Source of the DNA: Thuidium tamariscinum
Lineage: Eukaryota; Streptophyta; Bryopsida; Hypnales; Thuidiaceae
Assembly: GCA_947034885.2 (NCBI GenBank)
Contig: OX344749.2
Span: 46,529,682-46,593,681 of the forward strand
Length of the DNA: 64,000 nucleotides
Direction of reading: 5' to 3'
Shown piece after piece: positions 10,613-22,793 of this stretch; positions within the stretch are counted from its first letter, which is position 1; each line of letters opens with the position of its first letter. The notes under the pieces were generated by a model. The model was given only the letters and a program-made list of their open reading frames with translations, was not told where the DNA came from and searched no databases. Position numbers and translations under genes: made by a program.

Positions 10613-11994
10613 CAACACCCCCACACACTACAACAAAATTCGACATTCTAAAACTCACAAGTAAGAACACTCTAACTAAATTTTGTTGTTGTAATCATTC
10701 AATTTTTTGGTCAAATAAAATAGAGTTGTGAAGGAAACTCACAACTCCCGATTTTAATTCTCCACCAAGAATTTAACAATTCCAACAACAAAGAATCTTA
10801 GTCAAACTTCCTCTAACGCAAAACTCCATAGCCACCATTCTTCTACAAAAATTGCAAAACATCTTGGATGTTAAATGAAGGAGGGAAGGAATTAGGAAGA
10901 TTAAGGCCAACCGTGGAGGATTTAGGATTAAAATATTCAAATCCAAGGAATATTACTATTGCACGAGGTTCTTTATTCCGTAAGAATTGACCTTTGGAAT
11001 TAAAAATCATTTAAAAAGAATCCTACTATTGAGATTTATTCTTGTTCTTTGGGAATGTTCTACATTCTTTGGTAGTTAGTTATTAATTAGATTCTTAGAA
11101 GATTTGGATTTTGTTGGTTTTGTTTTATTAGGCCTAATAAGCCAAAGGGGAAACCAACAAATTGACAACTAATTCTTCGCAAATGAACGCAAATTTAAAA
11201 ATGAATTAGATTTGAAAAGATTTGATGATAGTTTTTGATTAAAATATTCTAATAAGCCAAAAAGAAACAAACAAATTGACAACCAATTTCTTTAGGATTA
11301 AAATTAATTAGATTTGAAAAGATTTCATGATAGTTTTTTGATTAAAATATTTTAATAAGCCAAAAGAAACAAAACAAATTGACAACCAATTTCTTTAGGA
11401 TTAAAATAATTTCAAAACTAATTGGATTTGGAAAAGATTTGAAGGAGAAATTCCATTCAAATTAATTTAATTCAATTGGAGTTAGGTGGAATATCGAATT
11501 AGAATTGAAGTAGACAACAAAAGTAGGTAGCCATTAGATTTTTGATGATTTTTTAGAATAGAACATTGACCCACTAGGTAGACTAATTAAATTGCAATAT
11601 TTCTTAATTACCGGGAATTAGGAATTAACAGAATTATGCAATTGAACTAGCACTACATAACATTTAATTTCCTTTTTAACCAGGACAAAATTAATTGACC
11701 AACAACGTGAGAATTATTATGGATTAGATGGAGAGCCGGGATGATTTCGATGGCGAGGTCGTAGGGGAATATTTACACATGATGATGTTTGACGACGGGA
11801 CCATGGAGATTTACGCAGAAGAGGTAAACCGCTCACATTTGATTTTCATTCTCATTATTTTATTGTTAAGTTTCTTTTTACCAAATGCTTGGCATTAGAT
11901 TTAGACAAAACTATAAGATAGAATAGAGTAGGATTGCTTGGCTGAATTTAGAATAGAATAGAACGAATTATAAACACAAAATTAGATTAGAAAC
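10613..11994. repeat. AT-rich repeat DNA with a 102-bp tandem duplication
   Basis: No gene is seen. AGATTTGAAAAGATTTGATG at about 11209 repeats at about 11311. Both copies run through AATAAGCCAAAA, ACAAATTGACAACCAATTTC and TTTAGGATTAAAAT. A more diverged third copy precedes them (about 11126-11175). Confidence 0.65.
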
Positions 11995-12142
11995 AGGGTT
12001 GTTCTGCCGGACATTGCGACATCACGATAGACAGACGTCACGCAACGTCTAGTAGAGCCCTTGTAACCAGGGTTGTTCTGCCGGACATTGCGACATCGTG
12101 ACAGACAGACATCACACAACGTCTAGTAGAGCCCTCGTGACG
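11995..12142. repeat. Two-copy tandem repeat of 74 bp inside the Mutator-like element
   Basis: AGGGTTGTTCTGCCGGACAT at 11995 recurs at 12069. Both copies continue through AACGTCTAGTAGAGCCC. The left terminus of the element is therefore itself duplicated. Confidence 0.85.
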
Positions 12143-12722
12143 TCTCAAAGACTAAAAATCAAGTTGACTTAAAAATAAATCATTAGAAATTTAAAATTTT
12201 GACATATTTAAGTTGGGTTTCAATTAAGCGTTTCAATTTTATGAATACATATTACATTCTTCATTTAGATTCATAGTAATAGTAAGATTTTCATTTTTTT
12301 GAGCTGCTGAAAATGGACTTTCGCGACGAGGTGTGACGCCCTTCGTAACAAGTTGTCACTGTGACACGCGACGTTGGACGTCCTATACGACACCCAAACC
12401 CAAAAATATGTCCGACAAGACAACCCTACTTGTAACGTCTCAAAGACTAAAAATCAAGTTGACTTAAAAATAAATCATTAGAAATTTAAAATTTTGACAT
12501 ATTTAAGTTGGGTTTCAATTAAGTGTTTCAATTTTATGAATACATATTACATTCTTCATTTAGGTTCATAGTAATAGTAAGATTTTCATTTTTTTGAGCT
12601 GCTGAAAATGGACTTTCGCGACGAGGTGCGATGCCCTTCGTAACAAGTTGTCACTGTGACACGCGACGTTGGACGTCGTACACGACACCCAAACCCAAAA
12701 ATATGTTTGACAAGACAACCCT
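12141..12722. repeat. Two-copy tandem repeat of 295 bp inside the Mutator-like element
   Basis: CGTCTCAAAGACTAAAAATC at 12141 recurs at 12436. The two copies stay almost identical to ACAACCCT at their ends, so the right terminal repeat is also present twice. High identity suggests a recent duplication. Confidence 0.9.
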
Positions 12723-12732
12723 GATTAGAAAC

Positions 12733-13919
12733 ACTCAAAAGACGTGACTAAAAGAGTTCATTGCTTGGAAGGCTTTCTTTTTCACCCAATTAGAAAGAAA
12801 ACTCAATTAGACACAGGACCCGTGTGAAAAACTCTTAGCTCGAGGGTGGAGTTAGGAACGCTCACACAAATCTACTCTTACCGCTGCAGTATCCTTCTTC
12901 CCCATTAAGGTCCGCAGTAAGTTGTCACAGACATTTTTCTCACAATGCATTGGGTCAAGGAGCTGTCGAAGTGAGAGTTTCTGTGCATTGTCACGGTCTT
13001 AGAAAAATTAGACAATCTACCTTCAAGAATTAGGCATTTTTGGGATTGCATTAGTTTAGGACACTTCAAGATGACTGGTATGTCTGCATTATTACCGAGG
13101 AAACTTTACAACTGATACAAGCCTAAAACTTACGGGACTTCCAAACCTAACTTGTCAAATTCATGGAATTCTAAACTGAATGGTCCAATGCATCCTTGTA
13201 AGACTTTCCTTCATTTCACGATGAATTCATTAATGCAAAGTACTTCATGAACGCTCACTACGCTTGTTTTATTGAAAACAAAGGCTCCTTTTCGAATGCG
13301 TAAACCTCATATCTACAGAAGAGTGGCCGCAGTTTCTCCTCTTAACATATCGAATGCTATAACCTCTCAGGTTTACTAAAATAAAGAGATGCACAGTCCG
13401 ATGCTGAGCACTGCTCTGAGAACAGTCAGAACACATTCAGGGTTTAGAGCCAACTGTTCACTATTGGAAGATTTTTGAAAATTTATACAAAGGGTATGAA
13501 TTAACTAAGTAAGGTAATGAGCGAAATTTAGTCACCTTCATGATCACTGTTGCTACGCTCACTCCAAGAAGACGGTGAATACTTTGTTCATATACACGTC
13601 ATTTATTGTTTAAATATATATAACAACTCTTAAGCAAACCAGAACAATAATCCCAACTTCTATTTGAAGACAGTTCTCAATAAATATCTGCCTTCAACAT
13701 GCTAATATATTCCCTCACCCACACCCTTCTAAACGATAATTTCACATCGCATGTCCACTCAAATTATAAATATTAAGCATGCAGACGTATTTCAAATACA
13801 TTAAAATTTTCGAAAGTACTGTCCACTGCAAGTTTAGACAACCATTACTTCGAGTACGACGACATCACGAGAATAAAATTAAAGAACGCGTGGAAAGGAA
13901 AGCTCTGAGGTTCACTTAC
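12733..13919. other. No gene seen; possible TNP2 intron sequence
   Basis: Neither strand shows a convincing frame. The right border abuts a splice donor of the TNP2 core exon (GTAAGTG read on the minus strand, 13913-13919), so this could be the 5' part of a TNP2 intron swollen by insertions. Confidence 0.4.
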
Positions 13920-15388
13920 CGTCCAATAAGGAAGAGCATGGAGGGCGCAAACTCTCTTCACTCCGTGAATTTTAATGGGTCGTCCTCTGCATCCTCGCAT
14001 CCATCATTAGCCAAATACTCCTCGCGTTCAGAACCCATTCGTAAAATCTCTTATCCTCTAGGCCTTCTTGGAGCATCGCGTCGTTCTTGAGTGCCATCAA
14101 AGGCTACACGGGCTCTCCTAAAGCGATGATCAGCTAGGAGCCATCTCCGACTACCAAGATACACTATTTTCTTCAAAGCCGTAGAGTGGCTTGCACAAGT
14201 CTCTGTGACGCATATTGGACACCCTTTGTAACCTTTGGTTTGTTGCCCTGAAATTAACCCATAAGTAGGGAAGTCGTTTATTGTCCACAATAATATGGCT
14301 CTCAATAGGAAAATCGACACCACATCTCTAGTAGATGCATCTACGGTAGGCACACCTTCCCAGAGCTTCAACAAATCTCTAACCAACGGAGCTATGAAAA
14401 CGTCGAAGGCGGCACCATTTGGGGCTTTCTCTCCAGGAATGAGAAGGATGAGAGAAATGAAGAATTTTTTGGTGACAAGCCACGGAGGTAAATTGTATAT
14501 CACTAGTAGCACCGGCCACATGGAATACTTTGTACTCTGATTTCCGTAGGGATTAACACCATCCGCTACAAGACCCAAGTACAAGTTCCTCTCCTCCTGT
14601 ACAAATGCTAGGTCAATTTCTTGTACAGCTGCCCACTGGGAACTATCAGCGGGGGATCGCATGTGACCATCTGTCGATTTATTGAGCGCATGCCACTTCA
14701 TGAGCACAACCACCTCTAGACATCTAAATAAGCGCTGTAGTCACGGGATGATAGGAAAGTAACGCAATACTTTTCAAGGTATATGTTCAGATCCGCTGAT
14801 ATATCGAGACACGCTACAAGTTGGGCAATCCATCAAGTCTGCATTCTCCATTCCTTCGTATAAAATGAGCCCATTAGGACAACAGTGGATACCTTGGTGC
14901 TCTAGACCTATTTTCATAAGCATTTTTTTGGTCTCATATGTGTTCTGAGGCAAGCAATTGGATTGAGGTAACAAATCTATAGCTATAAAGCACAATAGTT
15001 CATCCATGAACGTATTGGGAACCCCGTACAAGTTGGCCATGTTCATAAACACGATGGTAGCTTGCAAGCGACTCATGCCACATCCTTCATACAACGGTTG
15101 TGTACTCTCTTCGATTAAGTCCTCCATATCAGCCATGTTTACTTCTACACTGTCCTGTAGTACATGTCCCTGCATGTCGTCAATCGGATTCTCGTCATTC
15201 TCTGCTGCCTACGCATGAAGCTCATCTACACGCGCGAAGGCATCGTGCACCATGTTCTCGACTGCCACAGCTGTTCGTGGAGGCCAGACAAATCTTTCTC
15301 TTCCGTTGTCGTCCCCTCTCCAAGTATACGCTTCTTCACCAGGGACTAGACGCTCTGTTGGGCCTCGAATATTTCGGCCGTCCTCCGT
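13920..15388 (-). pseudogene. CACTA TNP2 transposase core (transposase_21), with in-frame stops
   Basis: Typical TNP2 blocks appear in order on the minus strand: PLYEGCGMSRLQATIVFMN, MKIGLEHQGIHCCPNG, NADLMDCPTCSVSRY, KVLRYFPIIP, NKSTDGHMRSPADSSQW, then GLISGQQTKGYKGCPIC, VYLGSRRWLLADHRF and finally LPYW. The reading frame is kept across three stops: TAG at 15209-15211, TGA at 14774-14776 and TGA at 14741-14743. Each is one C-to-T change from CAG or CGA at a position where homologues have Gln or Arg. A further stop and a frameshift occur near 13950-14053. The exon seems to begin after a CAG at 15389-15391 and to end at a GTAAGTG donor. It is a dead transposase. Confidence 0.87.
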
Positions 15389-15978
15389 CTGCAAAAAAGT
15401 CACAATCTAGAGGTGAGATGCCTCTAACTATATTGAGCATGGTGTACTTCAAAAGTACTTGAAATAATTCTTACTCCTAAAGTAGTTTAATATGCCATCG
15501 AACTTTTTATTGAATGAGGGAAAATTTTGAACATGATCCAATTAATGAATGAGCCTGGGTATATAAGGGGCGTATTGAATGATGTGGGAATTTGAATCGA
15601 TTCAAAGTCACGATTAAATCAACAGTAGACTATTTTTATATCCTTCAACGCAGCTATTGTGCATGACTTATTCAGTTCCAAGGCCCCTGTTATTCAAAAA
15701 TTTGCCAACCGGTTGTCTTCGGGTTTTTCCACTACTAACCCTTAATTTGTAAAATATGACCATCCAACGTGTAGAAATATATGGACTGGAACTTTGGTTT
15801 AATACATAGTTGCACACGTAAATCTCTAATTTTTTGTCACTATATAAGTCTTTGCTTTGTAAGTATTTATAGAATGGGGTCTATTTCAGTACCTCCGCCT
15901 GTTTATACGAATCCCACTGAATACGTTAAAGCTAAAAACTTCAGAGACATGTACTACAAGATGCACTAAGGGACTTAC

Positions 15979-16110
15979 CAATATAGGGTAACGAAGGTAG
16001 GGATCACGTCCATAACGCCTATGATGTGTTGCTACGAGGATTGTGCTCCTTATTCGTCCACCTTGACATCGACGGCATGCACAAGGGTACTCAGGGAATC
16101 CTTCTCTCAA
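15979..16110 (-). pseudogene. First exon of TNP2 (Cys-rich transposase-associated N-terminus)
   Basis: The minus strand encodes MREGFPEYPCACRRCQGGR followed by RYGRDPYLRYPIL, ending exactly at GTAAGT. The Cys-x-Cys-x2-Cys-x-G cluster followed by HGRDP-like residues is the usual start of plant TNP2 proteins. The exon has 44 codons and phase 0, and would splice to the exon starting at 15388. Confidence 0.65.
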
Positions 16111-16774
16111 AGCAATCGCCCTCTCTATATGGTAGGCTGCGCCAAGTCATCAAAGCCGCATCGTATTGAGCACTAAACTTGCAACAAAACATCACAACAT
16201 GAAAAATGGGAGCACGTAAGAACCAACTAAGATTATTGAGTACGTAACATGCCATTTTAAAAAACTGTAGGCTACTCAAAGACACAGACAAAACTATAGT
16301 GGCACTCCGTAACCAATGCTATCTGCAGTCATTGCACTATGTCGCTAACAAACTTTTTATTTTCATGAAGCCCCTCAACCTGAGTATAGTTTAGGGTACA
16401 TTGTATTTCTGCCTTGAAAGCATTTACCTCGTGCCGTACTTTTGAAGCCCACAGATGACTTCTACTTGATTTTTGAATAGCATATTCAGTGGTACACATT
16501 GAATTCTTTTTTTGTTAAATAGGGTCATGGAAAAGGAAGAAAGGAGGATACACGTTCATAATACAGTCTCAATTATTCTATAAACAGCATATCACCTTCA
16601 GTCAAACAACAAATTTGGAGATTTAGGAAGCCACGGTTGACAAATAAAATACAGTTTGCAATGTCACTATTCATTATTCTATAGATACAATGCCGAGAAG
16701 CTTAAAATGAAGTGCAGACAGCTATGAAACTGAAAGTCTCTTTATGAATTGAAAGATCTATCTCATAATTAATT
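16111..16774. other. Putative TNP2 promoter/5' region; nothing specific seen
   Basis: It lies directly upstream of the first TNP2 exon on the minus strand and contains no credible frame. Confidence 0.35.
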
Positions 16775-17302
16775 TCAGTTGTTCTTCCTTTCAACTTCAG
16801 TGGATGCACATCCTGAACTGAGTGTTGCACTAGATGAAACATCTTCTATGCATTCAACTGATCCAACTCTAACATTGTGTGCTTTCTGAGCATCACACTT
16901 AACTAGGAATCGCCCAATAGTATTCCAGTAATTGAATTTGGGTTTAGGACTATCTACGGCTAAGATACTGTTTAAGATGACTTTTTCTTCGAGTACTGGA
17001 GAGAGGATTCTCGATGGAGGTTGGCAAGCATGCTTCGAGGGTGCACAGGAATTAGTAGCTCCACACAGTGATTCATTTAGAGCAGATTCCAATTCCAGTT
17101 CTACTTTCTGAGGCATTTCCAGCAAACGTGGTTTATTGTTTGATATCACCTCAGATGGTTTTTTAGTCAAATCGTTCTCATCGTCAGAGTCAGGACTACG
17201 TACTCTTTGTTTCCTTCTAGGGAATAGAGGTGCTGCTTTCAGAACTCTACGTTTTGGCATTTTGCAGGAAAGTGGTACTTCTAAAGTGAACAACTTTGAC
17301 AA
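16775..17302 (-). CDS. Hypothetical basic/nuclear-like protein, 175 aa, within CACTA region
   Basis: The open frame has a basic segment MPKRRVLKAAPLFPRRKQRV (residues 15-34). It is followed by an acidic-Ser patch (SPDSDDEND), a pattern common in nuclear proteins. The middle has EKVILNSILAVDSPKPKFNY and the tail is Ser-rich. I do not recognise a family. It sits upstream of TNP2 on the same strand, between the two divergent transposase genes, so it is more likely a transposon accessory gene than a host gene. If the inner Met (residue 15) is the start, the product is 161 aa. Confidence 0.35.
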   Translation of the reverse strand: MSKLFTLEVPLSCKMPKRRVLKAAPLFPRRKQRVRSPDSDDENDLTKKPSEVISNNKPRLLEMPQKVELELESALNESLCGATNSCAPSKHACQPPSRILSPVLEEKVILNSILAVDSPKPKFNYWNTIGRFLVKCDAQKAHNVRVGSVECIEDVSSSATLSSGCASTEVERKNN

Positions 17303-18051
17303 GCCCTAAACCTACCTAAACTAGTTGCACTATTCCCTAAATTTTGAGATCCTGTTCATACCTGATCAGGGGAAGTAGACACGTTGAATTGTAACAGGAT
17401 CAGTGAAATGAGTAGCCACACGGAAACTTGATTCCAGGAGCGATACGTGCGTTGGTTTCCAAATTCAGAAGAGGACTGAGGTGCCTATGCCCCTGCCACA
17501 ACAAAGCAAACATGCTTAGGAAGATGATTTTCATATTCAATATCACCCTAAAGTAACTAAAGAAGAATTGGACTCTGCCGGAAGCCTCTCCATAGTAGAA
17601 TTGAACAATGTCTGTTCACTGACATTTTTGTGAACACGTGGCTGAAACATGTGAATCAATTGAATGGAATTGGGGTTTAGCAAGCCTTTCATAGTGAACT
17701 GGATTACATACAAGTGAGAATCCATTCACTACCTATAACTGAGATGGTTTAAGCCAAAGCATTTATGAAGTAAAAGAACATCATGAGTGTCGGGACATCA
17801 CATTGACGCTGATGTCCAAGCACCACATGGAAATAATGACACTACTGTACAGAACTGGAGTTTGCAAGCACTTACAAGAAGTATGTCGTGTGATCTCTGC
17901 TAATTCATGGAATTGCATGACAGTTTGGCCGTCTTCAGTGGCAGTTCTTTCACAGTGTACAGAATTGAGAAACAACGAAGGTCATGCAAGGAGTATTCTC
18001 TACTGCCTGCAAATGACTCTCACCTGTCGCTAGTTCGTCACACGCTACGAA
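17303..18051. other. Intergenic stretch between minus- and plus-strand transposon genes
   Basis: No supported frame is present. It would contain the divergent promoters if the two transposase genes belong to one element. Confidence 0.35.
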
Positions 18052-20616
18052 ATGGCTTCTCATAGTGACTCCACTAGCACTTTCAGACGGGAGCTCCTAG
18101 CGAAAATAAGTGCAGACTTGAAAGACCTTCTAAGCGTGATTGACAGAGTGCTTGCTGAACTCGTACCTGGGCATAATTTGTAAGTATTTGGAGGGTCATT
18201 TTTTTGCCATTTATGGCACTTGTAGATGTTGTGTAGCTCACTTTTGGAAAATGCCCTGGTAGAAGTTAAAAGTATCGCATGTTAGACATGGCAACTTGTG
18301 TCAGCGTAGTTGGGAATGGGGCTTTTTGGAATTTGGATCCTTTGTATCAGTAAACCACTAGCTGTACGTTAGTTTTAACAACACCGCCCCTTGAAATTGT
18401 CGGCTACTTATGTGCGCTAGATATATTTGCTACAAGGGTTAGGCAGGGGGAGTCCTAAATATTGCAGGACATGTAAAATTAGGTCTGGAGCATTTCGGAA
18501 AAGCCCACAGAATAGGATCTCACAGTTTAAGGCACATATAACGAGGAACTTCGTATGTAGTTCGTATATCCTAGCATGCAACAATTAACAACAAAAATCT
18601 ATTAATGCACTGATCGTAATGACGGCTCTGATAAGGGAGTTAACGATGGAAAACTAGGTTAAATAACTTGGTGTTGGGAAAATTGGGAAGTTATTGTCAA
18701 GCTCGATAAATGAAATGAAAAGAAGAGGTATTTGCTTGGAATGATGGACTGTCTTCCGAATTGTTGCTTAATTTCCTTCCCTCTAGAGTGGTTAGCAGGA
18801 TTGACTCCACAGGTGCAGGCCTCTCGAACGTCGGAGATCCACATTTGGCGGAAGAGAAAGACAACACGTTCGGCGGGCCCTTGCGCGCTGAACTCTGCTA
18901 TGCACAAGAGTTACAAGAGAAGATCGGAGAGGGCAACATTGAGCGTAGCGTGGCTGTCGCTGAGGAGGCATTTGAAGTACAGGCCTTCCTCCAACTGAAG
19001 GCTTCTCCGGTCTTGAACGTTCCAGAACTGCATGTCGCAGAGGGTTCCCCAACTTCTTCACCGAACGTTTGCCCATTTGCAAAACTTGGAAGGAGAATAT
19101 TAGGATCACCGGAATGGCAGCACATCTTTAATCTCACTAGGAAGAGCAAATGACAAAGACATTGCCGGGGACAAGGAGAGGGGAAGCGTAGCTAAACATC
19201 TGAACTCCATCACCCAGGTGATAATTTCTGTCGACATCGCTTAGTGCATTTTGTTTGAAATAACTTGCCTTACCCTAACCTAAACCTGTCTATTAGGGTT
19301 ATGAATGGCTACTTCTAGTGAAGGTAGACGTTTAGGAAGGGTTGGACTTCAGCACTTCGCCGTTGCTTACTCTTGTCGTGTTTGAAGAGCCAATATCAAA
19401 AACAACATGAGAAAGCATACTGTGGTATACATGACTTGATAACCAATTAGAAGCCACTGAAATTACGTTCTCAGAGGTGTTGTTTGGTTGAAACTGTCAT
19501 TGAGCTTTCAATGGTTAAGGTGACAGATTGGGCCAAGGTAAGATACGAGGAATGAGCGAAAACTATATTGGAATCCTGTGACTACCGTAGTTTCTGTAGT
19601 GCTAAACAGTGGATGTAATGAAATTCCCAAGGTACTGCACGTCAAAAGAAGGCCATGGGTAAGGAGAAAGAGTCATTCGAGGCATGGACGAAGGCAGCAT
19701 GTGGTCGGAAAGTGAGTACTTGGGCAAACCCTTCAGAAGAATGTGCATTACTTGAGGGAAGAAAAGGACAAAGTAAGTACAAAACCAGTTCGAGGCCTAA
19801 GGGCATGAAGTCCACTGGCGTGTTGACAGCCCTATCGCCAGACATAAGTCCAATGGTAGCGGCAAGTGAAGTCATGCCAAATCGTGAAGGTGAGTTGATA
19901 AAATCTCTCAATGGCAGTGCCCATTCGAAAGAAGTGTTGAAGGAAAAGCAAAGAAGTCGTCCTACCACATCTGTTGGAATTTCGAAGAAGTTGGCAGTGG
20001 ACAAGGAGGGAAGAGGAGGCGATCAAGCCCCTCGAAGGGAAATGGAGTCACCAGCAACGGTCTCCCGAAGTAGAGATAATGCTCAGGATCAGAGGGTGGC
20101 AAATTCTCCAGGTATGTAATATTCCATGTCCCTTTTCGAATGCAACATGTTGCAGATCATGTTGAAGTTCCTTGAAAGACTTAAATCAATTTAATTACAA
20201 GGAACATTTGACTAGTTCGGAACTTACATGCATGAATGAACTAGGTATAGTACGCTTAACAAACAATGCATTAGTATGTCAATTGCTGTTTACGGTCCAT
20301 GTGATTTTTATTGAGAAGTTGTACCATTTTGCCCCGTTCCATTGACATGAAGGAGGTAGCAGGGAAGGTATGTCGTGGAAAGAAGCAGGATAGTCCAGTT
20401 ACTTCAAGTCGGGATCATTATTCGCATTCACCTTGTTCTTCTGAAAGCTTCCGCATGTCGGCACGGAAGAGGAGTACACGGAGGTTCAGGACGTCATCAT
20501 CAGACGATGATGAAACTAGAAAAGTTGGTCGAAGGAGGAGGAGTGAGAAATTAAAAGCACGTGGACGTCTCCATCTTGAAATCTCCTCTAGCAATGAGGA
20601 GCCGGCATCCACTAAG
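18052..20616 (+). pseudogene. 5' exons of TNPA-like transposon gene
   Basis: Four exon-like blocks join in consistent phase. Block 18052-18179 (MASHSDSTSTFRRELLAK...) ends at GTAAGT. Block 18799 to about 19150 begins IDSTGAGLSNVGD after a CAG. Block 19655-20111 ends at GTATGT. Block 20363-20616 is Ser/Arg-rich (ARKRSTRRFRTSSSDDD) and ends at GTGATG. The donor of the second block was not found, because its frame runs into TGA at 19151. The protein is basic and low in complexity, with no known domain here. It would continue into the Transposase_24-like part at 20809-22793. The joining is my inference from phase and splice signals. Confidence 0.45.
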
Positions 20617-20808
20617 GTGATGAGCTCTCCATATAAGTGGAATGAATTGGGTGCTTATTCATAAACATTGTCAGCATTAAAGATGTATAGGTAGACTGAG
20701 TTTCGTAGAATCAAAAGGTAGCACTTACGTGGACAGTGTTTCAAGTTTCAAGTGAAAATTGTACTATCAAAATATTAGTGTGTCCATCTAATATTTTGTT
20801 GCACTCAG

Positions 20809-22793
20809 GGGACTAGAATGAGAGGGCGCAGAGGTAGTGCTGGAGGTCATGGAAGGGACAAATCGAAATGCCAAGAATTACGTGATGTAGAGAGGAAGAA
20901 GAGGAAGTCAAAAAAAGGCAACAGCAGTTGCAGCGCTAGTGCGCTACGGACTACGATAGTGAGGATCCTCGTACTGACCATGAACGCAGAGGCGAATATC
21001 GTGATGCAAGAAAGTCTGGGTGGAGGTAGAAGAGTTGGAATGAGGAAAGTGACACTCAATCTCTTGGCAGTGCATCAGAGCACTCAGTTTTCAGACTTGA
21101 TCGCATAGATAGGAAGGCAATGAAAGTGAAGTTAGAATCAATGGACACAGAGACAGAGAAGCGCCGAGATAGACGGCGTCGTCAAGATGAAAATGAAGCT
21201 CAAAGACGTCAAAGAGAATGCCAGGGACTGAAGGGTCATTACCTTTCTGTAGATGGTCGTGGGATTCCTTATTCTTTCGGAGTTGGAGCATGGCGACAAG
21301 CGTTGAACAAGCTCAGTGCGTCCTTAGACCCCTCAGTGATGAACATCCGCTTCCAACCGGAAGAAGCAATGGCAACTTTGAGACGCCGTTTGAAGGATAA
21401 CTTTGATTACTCAGGACCAGTTGATCGTGCTTACATTCGTAAGCTCGCCGGGAAAAGCGTTACTCAATGACGATCCCAGTTGCCCAAGTCCATGGAAAAG
21501 GGTGCCAAGTATCCAACAGGCCTGAACAAGGATATATGGGACCGCCTAGATCGGATTAGGCAAGATCCACAGCAGGCATCGCTTTCTAAGAGAATGAAGT
21601 TTGCTAATGCTGCAAGAATTCATAAAGGTAGAACTGGACCGAAGAGAGAAGAGGGCATTAGGGAGGACCTGCACCGTTTGCTAGGAAGGGAACCGAATCC
21701 AGATGAAGTGTAGCGGGAGATGAGACGGAAGAAGGGGTACGGGGGTGTCGCCAAGAGGAGAAAAGAAGTTAAACAAGGTCTGTCATCACCTTCGTACGAA
21801 GTCGGCGAATGTAGTAGAAGGTTGAAAAAGGGAAGAAATGAAACAGGATCAGAGGAGGACCCTGAACGACATCATCGTTCCTCGAAATCCATGGAGAGAG
21901 TACCCGTATATTCGGAGACATACATTCGAGGCATGGAGGAGGAGTTGCAAAGGCTCCGTGAGGAGAAGGCATCAGGAAAGAGACGTTCTACTTCCAGAGG
22001 AACAGAAGACCAAAGGCTGCCGTTTGATGTGCCAGTATCTGAAGAAGAAAGAGGAGAGCAACTTCAAGTTGTGAATGATAATTCCGTAAGACAGAACAGC
22101 TATTTAATCACATTTTTTTAAGATGCTTAGTATGATACGTGTCTAATTAGGGGCCCGAGGGGCAGGATGTCATGGATGAATTGTTCTGGACTAGTGTAAA
22201 GTTTTGTTGTCAACTGCAGCTTTAATTATTAGTGCAGAAAATTTATCGACATTGCACTGTAAATTCAGGTGTCTTCCATGTGACTTCGGGCACAAGTTTT
22301 TTGACTGTCGTATTATTAGGGTGAATGTTCATAGTCACTCCCTCACGCGCGTGTATTCAGCAGGGGTACTATAGCAAATCCATTTAGGAATGTTATTAGT
22401 CAAATGATTGAATCTACTAACACCTCGTAGTAAAATAGAGAAGAAATTTTGTAATGTAATCGGAAGAAGGTATGTAGGGCATAGTAGTATGAGTCAGGGT
22501 ATGTTGAACGTGTAATGTTGTAATTGAAGATAAAAGAGATTTCTTCATAAAATGTTTTTGGAATTGCTCAGTTGATGAATATCGCTACAATGATGTGAAT
22601 TTAGACTGAATAATTATTGAGGCAGTTTGCAGGTACTTCATCCTGCTTTACCTTGAATTGAATGTGATTGCCTAGTTTTCAGAATGCGGAGGAGGATATT
22701 TCTTCGCCGGTGTCAGATTCAAAGGGAAAAGGAGTAGCCTGTGCCACTAGCACATCTCCTAAGAAGAAGCGTTCAAGACAGAGTCGGAAGTGA
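20809..22793 (+). pseudogene. TNPA / Transposase_24-like gene, 3' part, broken
   Basis: One reading frame runs from about 20915 to 22085, then splices (GTAAGA to a CAG-like acceptor) to 22683-22793, ending SPKKKRSRQSRK, a nuclear-localisation-like tail. The core has HYLSVDGRGIPYSFGVGAW, FDYSGPVDRAYIRKLAGKSV and a Transposase_24-like block: WDRLDRIRQDP, then FANAARIHKGRTG, then LLGREPNPDEV. Stops interrupt it at 20937 (TAG), 21027 (TAG), 21468 (TGA) and 21711 (TAG). A frameshift near the A7 run at 20910-20916 separates it from the upstream frame. It is divergent to TNP2, possibly in the same element, and is non-functional as written. Confidence 0.65.

Larger units (their letters stand above)
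11995..12722. mobile_element. Small Mutator-like non-autonomous element with 10-bp target duplication
   Basis: The unit begins AGGGTTGTTCTGCCGGACAT and ends in the inverse complement of AGGGTTGTCTTGTCAAACAT, an imperfect terminal inverted repeat of about 20 bp. GATTAGAAAC immediately precedes it (11985-11994) and follows it (12723-12732), a perfect 10-bp direct repeat of the length made by Mutator-like transposases (8-11 bp). The inside carries no coding frame but has two tandem duplications. Family assignment rests on the duplication length and termini; no transposase is present. Confidence 0.7.

Noticed and set aside
10626..10695. CACTACAACAAAATT as a CACTA transposon terminus
   Set aside because: The inverse partner ending in TAGTG is absent. 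Only a 12-15 bp inverted repeat with a 40-bp loop is present, probably chance or a tiny hairpin.
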